This document shows, in pieces, positions 53,736 through 64,000 of a DNA stretch of 64,000 nucleotides. Position numbers and translations under genes: made by a program. Position 1 is the first letter of the stretch. Every line of letters begins with the position of its first letter. The stretch covers positions 2,859,501-2,923,500 of the forward strand of contig OY783199.1 of assembly GCA_963678675.1 (NCBI GenBank), read 5' to 3'. The DNA is from Xiphydria camelus (Eukaryota > Arthropoda > Insecta > Hymenoptera > Xiphydriidae). The notes under the pieces were generated by a model that worked only from the letters and a program-made list of their open reading frames with translations, searched no databases and was not told where the DNA came from.

Positions 53736-54440
53736 TGTGCGAAGGCCATGACGCGCCGCTAGACGATCCCCCCCCCCCTGCGCGAGATGCAAACCAAGAA
53801 GTCGATGGATCTTCGAGGCGCGCGTCGTGCCGCGGCCGAGTGCTCGTCGAAAGAGGGTCCTGCGAGGTGGACATAAATAAATAGGTGGTGGGTGTGGTTG
53901 GCCGGCCGCACACATGGCGTCGTGACCCGTCTTCCACATCGCGAGCCGGGGCCGAGCTGCGAGTTATGCTCGCGGAATGCCGCTCCTGCTCCTCGCTTCT
54001 TTCGATATTAGCGCGGCTAAATGCGCGCGCGCGCGCGAGCCGCCGCTGCACTCGTCCCTGTACATACGTACACTTACGCGCGTGGTTACTGCACCGAGCG
54101 TTTCTCTCTCACGCACCGCGTTCTCCGTTGGTGCGCGGCCAAAGGAATGTCTCGTCGGCCACGGGAGAAACGCGGAATCTCACCCCCCTCCCACCCTTTC
54201 CGATTCGAGATTACTTTTCGTTATCGGCTATCGCGCGCGCACATCGCAATTACGCGCGGAAGCGTGCACACGCGACGTGCAAATGCGATCTCGACTTACA
54301 ATTCGGGGTTTTCAGATTTTGGGGATGATCATTTTTTTTTCAAGAATTCGAGGAGAAATAAGTAGATCAGACGGAGCTGCGGTTCACGGAAGACTCGCAT
54401 CGAGAAAGGAAAAATATCGTTTGATTTAACTAAATTTTGA
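53736..54440. other. Noncoding GC-rich stretch
   Basis: Overlapping open frames in all phases with no motif. A homopolymer C run lies near 53,770. Confidence 0.5.
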
Positions 54441-54534
54441 AACTACGGGCTGTTTTGAATAAATAATTATATATTTATAGCATATAAGAAGCCAAGTATC
54501 AAGTTATTATGCTTCAACGAAATTTTAGTCCTTT

Positions 54535-54830
54535 TAACTACATATTTGTTGAGGTAACTATAAATTTAGTTGGCCTTCCGTAACCTCAGCGTTTAGTTAA
54601 ATCTGACAATTTCGTTTCTCAGTGTAACGAAGTTATGGGCGGCCAGCTGAATATATCATCATTATTTCAATAAATATTTAGTCGAAGCAGCTAGGCTAGC
54701 TACGCATCGAATTACTTCAACTGAATTTGAGTTATTTCAATTAAATATTTTTTAAAGTAACTATATATTTAGCTAGCCGCCCGTAACCTCAAAGTTTAGT
54801 TGAATCAAACCTTTTTTTTCCTCGGTGTAG
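54535..54830 (+). repeat. Two related MITE right halves in tandem
   Basis: The segments ending at about 54,625 and 54,829 share AACTAYAWATTTAG, CCGTAACCTCA and GTTTAGTTRAATC, and finish in TTCTCAGTGTA and CCTCGGTGTA respectively. This is consistent with neighbouring or partly duplicated elements. Confidence 0.55.
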
Positions 54831-55203
54831 AAAAGGACTTGGGAGGTTGAGCGCGCGACGATACAGCCGATATGATCGAACGCGAGGCACACGATCCGGC
54901 ATCCGGGGTTTAATGCCGTCGATGATTTAACTTGGCGCCGGGTTCGGTACTTCGGATACCTGGTATATTTCGCTCGAAGTTGTCGGAACAATGCGGCATT
55001 GTCTCGTCGTTGTAGCTACGCGCGCGGCCTATAGCCACCACGGTAGCCGCGCGACTCGCGAGATGTTTATTATGTTCCCCCGCGCGGGGAACAAAACGAA
55101 ATGCACCCTGTTATATTATCTCCCGGGTCGCGCTCGAATCATTTTCTCGTACGAAGAGCGCTTGCACTCGCGCCGCAGCGAGTGCCGTCGCGTCGCCCGG
55201 ATA

Positions 55204-55725
55204 GACTTGTGTGATCGCCACGACGTTCATACAAACTACAATAGTTGATCGTTCTAAAGCTCGCTTTGCCTTGCAAATTTGGAGAAATAATCATTCTTAA
55301 ATAAATTGTTAAGTTTTTGCATAATAATATGATTCAAATTAATCGCGGTATTTATCGTAGCAACATACTCTGATAAGACTTGTACGATCATCGCGACATT
55401 CACGCAAACTGTAACGATTGATTGTATAGGTACTCAATTCTACGTTTATTTTGCCGCATGAGTTTAGAAGAAAAATTGTCCTTAAAAAAATCGTTAAATT
55501 TACATTACAATGTGATTCAAATTAATCACTGTATTTATCGTAGCAACATACTGAGATAAGGTTTGTATGATCGTCACGACATTCATACAAACTACAACAA
55601 TTGATTGTTCTAAAATGTATGTATTTGCCTTGAGTTTGGATAAATAATTGTTCTTCAAAAAATGGTTAAATTTACATTATAACGTGATTCACATTAATCA
55701 CTGCATTTATCGTGGCAACATATTT
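55204..55725 (+). repeat. Three tandem units of about 175-183 bp
   Basis: Units start at 55,204, 55,377 and about 55,560 with G(A)CTTGTRYGATC, and share CGACRTTCATACAAACTACA, GATTCAAATTAATC and ATTTATCGTAGCAACATA. They are diverged from each other, so this is an old array. Confidence 0.8.
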
Positions 55726-55933
55726 ACGAAAAATTCTGCATATATTGAATAAATGTTTAGCATTTTATTTGTATTGATTTGAAATCATTTAATGTCACAA
55801 ATATACTCGCTTAATTATGACTCATTGAGCGCATCACCTTGATGCATCAGATGAGCTGATATTACCTCAATTTGCTGTACAATTTACGTAGGTATATTTG
55901 TCTATCCGAGCGGCTGCACGAGGAGTGCACAGC

Positions 55934-56989
55934 GTGCAGGGCCGACGTACGTGCATTCGAAAAGAGTTGCAGCTCAGCTCCACCTGCCACACGCGCGTTC
56001 CAATATTTAGCGCGTGGCAGAGCGAGTCGTCGATGAACTAGGAGGATGTTAAACGTCGGAAGGACGAGCCCGACGGCGCGAGCAATGAGGCGGAGACAGA
56101 TGCGGGGCCTCTCCCTCCCTCACGCTATACCCTCTCGTCGTTACACCGCGCATATAGGTGTACCGTTACAACCGAGTTTGGCAATTTCGAGCGGAGGGCG
56201 ACATACCACTCCCGCGCGCAGGCACGTTTTAGATGCAAATTCGGAAAAAAGAAACCGTAAGGGCATTACAATTTATATTGCTACGCGCGGCAGCGGCGCT
56301 TCCGGCGCGCGGGCACAGGCGCAGTTCCGGTCAGTACAGCGGCGGGTCGGAGATCCCGCATCGCCAGATTATGAACCCGCGGCGCGCGAGGCCGCGTACA
56401 ATGCCGCGTCGTTCGTCTGTCTGACTCATAGCGCGCGCGCGGCGGCGGCGGCAGGAATAATCCTCGCTCCTCTCGCGATACGTATAGTATACGCGCGCAG
56501 CGCTATCTGCCCCCGCGTGTGGAGGGACTGCGCTAATAAAGATAAAAGGAGAATTCGCGCGCGCGCTGGACGCGGAGCTTTGGGCGGTTCCGGCCGACTC
56601 GTCGCTCTGTCACGCCCCTTTGGCGTTGGAATTTGGGGAAACGTAACGCGTTGAAAGAGAGAGAGGAGGGAAGAGGGAGAATCGTTCTCGGAATTCTAGC
56701 TCGGCTTTCTCGCATGGCGGAAGTTATCGTTTCTGGCGGTGAGGTTTGCGAATGGTGTCGCGAAGGCTGCAGTGGGCGCATCCGGATATTGTTGTGGAAA
56801 TTTGTCCGTGTGTAGCGTCGAACGAGATGAAATAAATACTTTTCTAACGGGATTTAAATGAAATTCGATAAAGATTGACGCGTGCGATATGTCGCATATC
56901 TTCAAGGATTCGTGGATGCAACTGCACTCGGAGAAATAATATTTGAAAAGAATATTTCTTAAACCAAGACATTTGATCTTAAAATTTTT
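55934..56989 (+). repeat. Tandem duplication, copy 1 (1,056 bp)
   Basis: Sequence from GTGCAGGGCCGACGTACGTG to AAAATTTTT recurs immediately after at 56,990, with no difference that I could find on inspection, including identical open frames shifted by exactly 1,056. The right end falls inside a MITE that is complete only in copy 2. A 202-aa open frame (56,046-56,654) is Ala/Arg-rich and not supported as a gene. Confidence 0.95.
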
Positions 56990-58045
56990 GTGCAGGGCCG
57001 ACGTACGTGCATTCGAAAAGAGTTGCAGCTCAGCTCCACCTGCCACACGCGCGTTCCAATATTTAGCGCGTGGCAGAGCGAGTCGTCGATGAACTAGGAG
57101 GATGTTAAACGTCGGAAGGACGAGCCCGACGGCGCGAGCAATGAGGCGGAGACAGATGCGGGGCCTCTCCCTCCCTCACGCTATACCCTCTCGTCGTTAC
57201 ACCGCGCATATAGGTGTACCGTTACAACCGAGTTTGGCAATTTCGAGCGGAGGGCGACATACCACTCCCGCGCGCAGGCACGTTTTAGATGCAAATTCGG
57301 AAAAAAGAAACCGTAAGGGCATTACAATTTATATTGCTACGCGCGGCAGCGGCGCTTCCGGCGCGCGGGCACAGGCGCAGTTCCGGTCAGTACAGCGGCG
57401 GGTCGGAGATCCCGCATCGCCAGATTATGAACCCGCGGCGCGCGAGGCCGCGTACAATGCCGCGTCGTTCGTCTGTCTGACTCATAGCGCGCGCGCGGCG
57501 GCGGCGGCAGGAATAATCCTCGCTCCTCTCGCGATACGTATAGTATACGCGCGCAGCGCTATCTGCCCCCGCGTGTGGAGGGACTGCGCTAATAAAGATA
57601 AAAGGAGAATTCGCGCGCGCGCTGGACGCGGAGCTTTGGGCGGTTCCGGCCGACTCGTCGCTCTGTCACGCCCCTTTGGCGTTGGAATTTGGGGAAACGT
57701 AACGCGTTGAAAGAGAGAGAGGAGGGAAGAGGGAGAATCGTTCTCGGAATTCTAGCTCGGCTTTCTCGCATGGCGGAAGTTATCGTTTCTGGCGGTGAGG
57801 TTTGCGAATGGTGTCGCGAAGGCTGCAGTGGGCGCATCCGGATATTGTTGTGGAAATTTGTCCGTGTGTAGCGTCGAACGAGATGAAATAAATACTTTTC
57901 TAACGGGATTTAAATGAAATTCGATAAAGATTGACGCGTGCGATATGTCGCATATCTTCAAGGATTCGTGGATGCAACTGCACTCGGAGAAATAATATTT
58001 GAAAAGAATATTTCTTAAACCAAGACATTTGATCTTAAAATTTTT
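56990..58045 (+). repeat. Tandem duplication, copy 2 (1,056 bp)
   Basis: Same unit as copy 1. The shared bases at the junctions are only GT (55,934-55,935, 56,990-56,991, 58,046-58,047), a 2-bp microhomology. That fits a simple recent tandem duplication or an assembly duplication. Confidence 0.95.
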
Positions 58046-58259
58046 GTTAGAATACAAGTTTTGGTCGATAAATATGTATTCTTGATTCAAGAATACTTTT
58101 GTTGGGATGAGAAATTCATCCTGCGCGAAAAAAAAGCAATTACTCGGGCTTATCAAATATATGTATCTTATACGAAGAAAACCATGTTTTGACGTTTTTG
58201 ATTGGGAAAAAAAAAGAAAAAAAATTTTTGTGGTATCAGCAATTATTTCTCTCACAGTG
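57981..58259. mobile_element. MITE family P, complete copy (279 bp)
   Basis: CACTCGGAGAAATAATATTT at the left pairs with the complement of GCAATTATTTCTCTCACAGTG at the right. A truncated copy of its left 64 bp ends duplication copy 1 at 56,989. A related element lies at about 16,960-17,165. Confidence 0.75.
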
Positions 58260-58293
58260 GGCAGCGATGATGCGCATCGAAATTCTGCTTCTA

Positions 58294-58299
58294 TTTATT
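58294..58299 (-). terminator. Poly(A) signal of the 143-aa secreted protein gene
   Basis: AATAAA on the minus strand (TTTATT on plus) about 113 nt beyond the stop codon at 58,412. Confidence 0.5.
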
Positions 58300-58411
58300 G
58301 ATACAACGTCTACGATTAAGTGAAAAAATACAGAATGAAAAAGTGCATTTAAAAAATGCATCCCTCCCAGAGAGAGTGCTTCAACTTTGCAGCGATTATT
58401 TCTAGCGCCGT

Positions 58412-59493
58412 TCAAACGTCGACGAAACGACCGCCTCTGGCGAAGTAGACGATCCGACGCACCGTGTTCTGGAAACGTTCGAAGATCCGTCGCGCCTCGG
58501 CACTTCCGGCGGCGCGAAAAACAGCCGAGCTGTAGGCATTGGTCGCGTCGGTGACGAAGTCCCGCGCCTGCTTCGCGGCGGCCTCGATCGCTCCCGAAGG
58601 ATCGGCGGCGCGCGTCGCCGCGTCCACGATTCCCTCCTCGATCAGAACGATCAATCGATCGTCGTTATCGGTGGCGAGCTTTCCGTCGGCGATTTCCACG
58701 AGGGCGTCGCGAATCGCTCGCTCTGCAAAGACAGTGTTCTCCGTCTGACGTTACAATGAATTCTCTTTCGTCATCTTCGTGAGTTCGACGACAATTTATC
58801 ACGTAACGTCAAATTAAATGCATTTCGATATAATTTCTTGGAAATGAATTCTTTGCTTTGAAAATAACTCGAATCGAGTAAAATCAGCTTTTTAATGGAG
58901 TGAGACTGATCGAAGTTCGATGTAAAACTTCTAGGCCTAAAAAGAAGACTCTTGTTTCTCCTCCCTTCCCTGATAAAAACTCCGCAATATCAACATTCGT
59001 TTCTCTCCCTGCAATCGATTAAGATTCATTTCCCGCATACTATTAAAAATATTTTTAACTTTTAGACACGTTAATCCTTGAATGTACTTACTTTAAATTT
59101 ACGAAATTATACTATTAATTTCAAGATACGCGTATTTATGTCAATTCCGAGCAATAATTGTACAATATTTCAATCGCTTCTCAATTTTAAATCACCGCGT
59201 TACAGAAATCTATTATCCATCCGACGCTTTTCTGAATGTTAAAGGAAGATTATATACACGTGACATTTTCGAGACACATTTGTCTTCGATAAAAACTTCA
59301 GTACTTTCCGGAAGAGTTTAAGATAAATATTTTTAGCAGTACACCCCTATAAATAATTCGGGCTCACTTCACCTCTCTCCCGCACCCCGAAGAACCTCTT
59401 GGAACTCTCCGGAGACGACGGCGACGTCTCCGAGGATCGCGCTGCACCCGCCGCCGCGGTCAGCAGGACGACGATCGACGCGAATCGCGGCAT
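58412..59493 (-). CDS. Small secreted protein, 2 exons, 143 aa
   Basis: Family not recognised. Exon 1 is 59,493-59,373, the intron (GT-AG, 650 bp) ends in TGTCTTTGCAG, and exon 2 is 58,722-58,412. The junction joins in phase (G plus AG gives Glu). The N-terminus MPRFASIVVLLTAAAGAARS is a clear signal peptide (basic residue, hydrophobic core, small residues before the likely cleavage), followed by a Ser/Pro/Glu-rich spacer. The mature part (about 45-143) is predicted helical and charged: RAIRDALVEIADGK, a VLIEEGIVDAATRAAD stretch, repeated Ala-rich heptad-like segments (AAAKQARDFVTDATNAY), and a basic end RRIVYFARGG. There are no cysteines, so it is not a disulfide-rich peptide. A TATA box lies 57 bp upstream of the ATG and a poly(A) signal follows. 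It is likely secreted, for example into haemolymph, gut, silk or venom; the tissue is unknown. Confidence 0.62.
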
Positions 59494-59549
59494 CCTCGGC
59501 GGAATCCGCTTTGCGAAACTCTGCACGGGGAGGCGCGAGTGCTTTCACC

Positions 59550-59557
59550 TTTTATAC
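59550..59557 (-). promoter_or_regulatory. TATA box of the secreted-protein gene
   Basis: GTATAAAAGG on the minus strand, about 57 bp upstream of the start codon at 59,493. This would put transcription start near 59,525 with a short 5'UTR. A strict TATA is unusual in this window and suggests tissue-regulated, high-level expression (inference). Confidence 0.6.
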
Positions 59558-59996
59558 AGCCACGCGTGAGGATATCGGAAGCGAACGTCGCCGGGCTGGT
59601 AGCAGGGATGTCACGCGAAACGTAGGCGGGCTAATAACGTGCCCCGCGGTCCGATTGTAAAGGTACGAAGCGCCTTTAAAGGATACAGCCGTTTTCATGT
59701 AAAGCGTGACCGCGTACATACGCGCGCGGTTCCGCTCCGCTCTCGTCGTCGGCACGCGATAAAATATCCGCGCGCGCGCGCGCGCGCGGGTAATCCGGGC
59801 CGCCGATCGCACTTTTCTCTTTGCCGCTCGTGCGATTGCGCAACGACGCCGAAATTTCTCAACGCGCACAGGAAATCCCCGCGCGCGCGCGCCGCGGGAG
59901 CACCCCGAATTTTCTTCCAGCCAATTGTAGGAGCGGCGCACAACCGGCAGCGCTCAACAGGTCGTCCGGTTTCCCCCGGGAAGTATGCGCGCAGCC
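59558..59996. other. Noncoding GC-rich stretch
   Basis: Alternating CG runs near 59,770 and 59,880 and overlapping open frames, none supported. Confidence 0.5.
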
Positions 59997-60260
59997 TACA
60001 CTGCAAATGGAAGTGTGTTATGAAGTGTGTTAATTTACACACAACACACGTTTTTCGTGTGTTATTGAAATCCTATGTGTAAAATAACACGTCTAAAGTG
60101 TGTTTTCAGATGAATTAACACATTTTGTCTGTGTTATTTGCAGAACACACGGTTTTTAGTGCGTTAAAGCTTAAAACGTTTAACTTAACACACATGAAAC
60201 GTGTTAAAATAAAGCACGTAAGCATGATTTACACACTTCAACCGATTAACGCACTTGTAA
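59997..60260. repeat. Cluster of GTGTGTTA/TAACACAC repeats, candidate transposon end
   Basis: Starts with ACACTGCAAATGGAAGTGTG and carries at least ten copies of GTGTGTTA, AACACACG or close variants in both orientations within about 250 bp. Multiple short subterminal repeats behind a CACTG terminus are the layout of CACTA/EnSpm-type ends. It lies just beyond the 3' end of the transposase-like gene. No matching right end is present by 64,000, so the boundary is not proven. Confidence 0.5.
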
Positions 60261-60481
60261 CTTAAAACATGAGCCAAGAATAACATCCCCGTCTTGAAAT
60301 CATTATTTTGTTTGGGCTATAGTTTCAGGAATTAAGTCGTACGTATGGAATATTTACAAACTTTTTTGACAAGTGTTGTTTTATTTTTTTGCATGTACAC
60401 ATTATGTATTACAGGGTTAAATGGTAATGAGAAATGCGTATATAACTGAAATTTTTTTAAATGCGAAAATTATAATGTTAG

Positions 60482-63412
60482 CTATCCAATAAATTCGACG
60501 TGGTCACAGTTGATTAAGGGAACATATTTCCCACGCATGACTGTAAAGGAAGACAATGGATGTGGAAATACTAAATTCTCGGTAGCAATTACGTTTTGCT
60601 GGGTATCTACAGGTCGTTCAATCAAATATGCATTCAATTCTTCACAATAATTTACAGTTTCAAGATGTGAAATTATAAACAATTTCCAATTTTGATAAAC
60701 AAATAAGTCGTTTATTTCTGCAAATAAAGGAAGCGAATTATCGTTACTGAATTGATATAAAATGATACTGTTTTTCTCGTACATTGTTCCATATATAACT
60801 ATTTTGCTGGTTCGCATAATTTGGCATGTATCTCGTTCAGCCTCATCAACAAATCGATTAAACAATCTTGCGTAAGGAAGATTTTTCAGCAGTAGTATAG
60901 GACCTGTTTTTACCTGATCACCTTTGTATAGAAATTTTTTTGATGGCATTCCTGGATATGAAGCAAGTCTAGAAGATAGTCGTGCTTGATGTCGGTAGCT
61001 CAACGTGAAAGGAATGTTTTTGAAATTTCGAACGATCGGCACTAATGATTTGAAGTATGCATGAGCAGCTTCAAATCTAAAGCACCACTGTTGTCTTGCA
61101 GGTCCAAACAATTTGATGTATCGTGGAATATGAATCATAAAATGAAATTTTGGTGTAATCCAGTCAGAATGCAATCTACTAAATCGCAATAGAAACACTT
61201 GGATCATTCGACTTAATAAATCTATCGACTCTGTTCGGACTTCATATGCAAGACAAACGTTCATAATTTGCAGAAGCAGAATGTGACAATTAATTACATC
61301 CTTGATATCTTCCTTTTCACACTCTAATATCCATTCGCAAATTAAAAATGGCAATATATGTGCAAGCACGAATATTTGCGATGCTTTTTGGCGTAAGGTA
61401 TTGTTCTCCGTAAGTTGATCACGTTCGATGAAAGCAGGTTTATCTCTTTTAAAGTGACCATAATGGAAGCAAGTTAATTTTTCATTGAATTCATCAACTG
61501 TGAAAAGGTTATTCTGAATAATGCAGTCTCGCAATGTTACTCGGCATATAATTTCCGCTACACCTTCAATTAAAATGTGCATACAATCCTGTGGAAGGCA
61601 CATTGTAATATCAAAATTAGGTATACCCATCAACGGACTTTTTCTGTTGATTCCATACTGCTTTTGCCAGAAGTTTTTAGCCGCTTTTGTAATATTCGGT
61701 TCACAAATTGCATCAATATGTTCCTGGTGGTCGTTAGTATTACGTAAAATAAAATTATTTTCATGAAAATTATTTTTCCACTCTTCTCTGGTCGTCATGC
61801 ATGAACGACAGAGTCGATAGGCAGAAACAGACTCTTTATATCCTCCAATCATCGCTGAAGCAGGGGTATCTCCAGCGCAAAACAAAACTGATCCTTTGAA
61901 ATTTTTTATCTGACCATTGACAGTTATATTGACTCCCTCAATTTGTAATTTGATGATATCGGAAATAAACGGTTCCAAAATTCTTTCTAGAGCGTTGAAT
62001 TCTTTTAAAAATGAGGTCTTGACGACAGCCAATAGCTGAATACTATCCTTTGACGATCGTACTTCAGGATTGATATTTGCAAGGGACCAATAAAACATCG
62101 ATAGTTTGTGAGTTTTTGAAGCGGCTCCTAAGGGATTCGTGACTCCAAGGTCATCATAATATAGTATAATAGCTAAGGCGTTCTCGTTATTTCGGAAAAA
62201 GTCATTTTCTCGATAATAACAGCCGTCCAGAACTGTTCGAAGAATACATTTGTCATTGTTTGACGGGTTTTCAATGTGAAATCGGACTTCGTCGTTATTT
62301 AGAAGATTTTTTAAATTGTCAAGGAAAGGTATAATATACGCATGACGATTGACTTCTACAAGATCTGGTATTGTGCCAAATTGCCTCTTCTTCTGTTTCC
62401 ATTGAAAAGTAGCACCAATAACATGTGCTTGTGGCATTACCATGCCAAACTTCTCAATAAGTACCTTATCGAGAGCATCTTTTGAGCATACCGAAGAATA
62501 TATCGACGATGGTGGATATTCATTTCCTAAGATATTTTGATAATCTTCTAAACGAAGTAACTTTGTTTCGGGGTCACATCTCCTCTTTAATTCATCCTTT
62601 AAAGAGAAAATCATTTGTTTTCATATTTAATCTATTATTATGAGCATAATCAAACAAATGTTTTACAAAAGTCTTACCAACAAAACTGACAAATAAGCAT
62701 CTAATAAATTCGTGACGCCATCGATAAGATGATCGACAGCAGTTTGTGAAACTTTACAATTTTCGCGAATATTGACGAGGAATTTGGCCGCATGCCATTC
62801 GAGAAATTCAGATGGTAACACGACAGGCTGTGCTCTGTTTTCTGAAATTTAAATGCACTCACATAGTATAATCTGCACACACTATTGTAGGACACAGAAA
62901 AAAAATATTTATATCGAAGAAATGTTAATTTTAAATTATAGCAAAGAAATATTTCTTCGATTTAAAGAACATTTCTTTAATGAAAATAATATATTCCTTA
63001 AATTAAAGGATTATTCTGTAAATGAAAGATATATCTTTAAATCAAAGAAATATTCATTTGCAACTATCCAAATTTTAAACAGTGTACATCGCATACCATC
63101 GTCTTCACGTCCCACATTTTGATTATTTTCTACCTCACAGGGTATATCGGGTAAATTAACTTCTACTTCCACTAATTCTGCTTCCTGATTTATTTCGTCT
63201 CGAAATTCCGGAATATCTGGATGATTTCTACATAAATGCTGACAGAAAGATTTCCATTTTCCAAACGTGGCAGCACATCCGTTATGTACACATTTCACTC
63301 TGAACTGTGGATCGTATCGATGATGTCGAATGACATGTTGCATCAAGAGATCACTCGTTGCACAAGAAAAGAAGCACATTGTGCACGGAAAATTTTGTTT
63401 CACTCCGATCAT
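60482..63412 (-). CDS. C2H2 zinc-finger transposase-like protein, 3 exons, 864 aa
   Basis: Likely DNA-transposon transposase or a domesticated copy. Exons: 63,412-63,097; 62,841-62,678; 62,596-60,482. Phases agree and introns are GT-AG. N-terminus: a C2H2-like finger (C10, C13, H26, H30/H31) and a second finger C41-C46-H59-H64 in CVHNGCAATFGKWKSFCQH. The large third exon resembles a family of uncharacterised animal proteins related to tnp2/CMC-type transposases (from memory of the family, not a search): LYYDDLGVTNPLGAAS, CAGDTPASAMIGGYKES followed by CRSCM, and a DCMHILIEGVAE motif. The Asp residues in the first two are candidate catalytic residues (inference). No stop or frameshift in 2,595 nt. 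The start ATG at 63,412 is the first in the finger exon; upstream exons are possible. An AATAAA on the minus strand lies near 60,380-60,385. Intron 1 is almost filled by an AT-rich MITE-like sequence. Confidence 0.82.
62890..63083. repeat. AT-rich MITE-like sequence in intron 1 of the transposase gene
   Basis: Begins GACACAGAAAAAAAATATTT and ends TTTTAAACAGTGTA. The interior repeats AAAGAAATATTTCTT and related words in both orientations. It fills most of the intron 62,842-63,096, leaving splice sites intact. Confidence 0.5.
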
Positions 63413-64000
63413 ATTAATATTGTGCCATTAAAATCCAAATTTTCAATATTATTTCCGAGCTGGCTGTACGTGTTTAGCATAAAACTGTTTAACATCGGCT
63501 GCGTTCCTATCGCCACCGGCCAAGTTCATTGGGCCGTCATATTCAACTGTAAGATAGAGCAGTGACTCCAGTAGGAGAAAGTTTCTCTACCGATAGCGTC
63601 AGGCAAGGACTTTTTTTATCCATTGTTTCCAGCCGTACTCTGGACAGTTGGTTGCCAGATGCCTTGCCTGCACAGCTTCGTTCGTAGCACGGGTCATCGC
63701 AGCCCCTTACGCGGCTTTCCGACGCCTCGGAAGATGCGCAACCCTACCAGCCTTTGTCTCCTTCGGTTTTTTTCCTCAGCAATAGCCAGTAGAAAAATGC
63801 ACATTCCCACTCCTCTCTCGACTTCACCCCCAACACAATTTTGTACATAACAGTCAGTCACCATCGACACTGCAATAAGGCAAGTCGCGCCGTCGCTGTC
63901 GCGCAAAACGCTCGTGACGCCGAGACAATCCACGTGTAAGAAAATGGAAAAAAAGGCGTATTGTATAATCGGAGAACGTTGCAAATGTATTAGATACGTG
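63413..64000. other. No gene seen
   Basis: Upstream flank of the transposase-like gene. It shows neither the GTGTGTTA subterminal repeats nor a complement of the candidate left terminus. Short open frames are unsupported. Confidence 0.5.

Noticed and set aside
56046..56654. 202-aa open frame, repeated at 57,102-57,710
   Set aside because: Present twice only because the DNA is duplicated. Ala/Arg-rich product of CpG-rich sequence, with an overlapping 63-aa frame and no homology that I recognise.
59997..60260. Reading the GTGTGTTA cluster as a simple microsatellite
   Set aside because: The words occur in both orientations with irregular spacing and unique sequence between them, unlike slippage repeats.

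Overview
This is a eukaryotic window, almost certainly from an insect and most plausibly a hymenopteran such as an ant. Coding exons carry GT-AG introns of roughly 70 to 650 bp. Two animal-type genes (MELK and an SLC41 magnesium transporter) can be reconstructed exon by exon. The rest is a mosaic of very CpG-rich sequence, (GA)n/(CT)n microsatellites and many short AT-rich inverted-repeat elements. The insect/Hymenoptera assignment is inference from this composition and from the protein families; no species-diagnostic gene is present.

Layout. Positions 1-28,671 hold no gene I can support. They contain GC-rich DNA with long but unconvincing open frames, one CpG-rich purine-repeat block (about 6,600-7,960) that could be a promoter/5'UTR, and at least a dozen MITE-like repeats, several nested inside each other. 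28,672-31,877 (minus) is a six-exon SLC41A-type Mg2+ transporter of 516 aa. 33,871-38,630 (plus) is a complete twelve-exon MELK kinase of 625 aa. The two genes are divergent with about 2 kb between their start codons. A deleted mariner copy (38,683-38,989) sits just behind the MELK poly(A) signal. 39,361-41,278 (plus) is the 3' part of an unrecognised multi-exon gene. 41,279-55,930 is again repeat-rich and gene-poor. 55,934-58,045 is an apparently perfect 1,056-bp tandem duplication. 58,412-59,493 (minus) is a two-exon gene for a small secreted protein (143 aa) with a TATA box. 60,482-63,412 (minus) is a three-exon, intact 864-aa C2H2/transposase-like gene, flanked on its 3' side by a cluster of GTGTGTTA-type repeats resembling transposon subterminal repeats.

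What stands out. Most of the noncoding space is explained by about 15 families of short foldback/MITE elements. Several share a CACTG-like terminus, insert at TA, and are nested in datable order. One family of near-perfect ~145-bp hairpins occurs six times, four of them inside MELK introns 8 and 11. These elements, the perfect tandem duplication, the secreted protein and the intact transposase-like gene are the items most worth following up. The cellular genes do not form an operon or a pathway: MELK is a cell-cycle kinase, SLC41A a Mg2+ transporter, and the other two are of unknown role.
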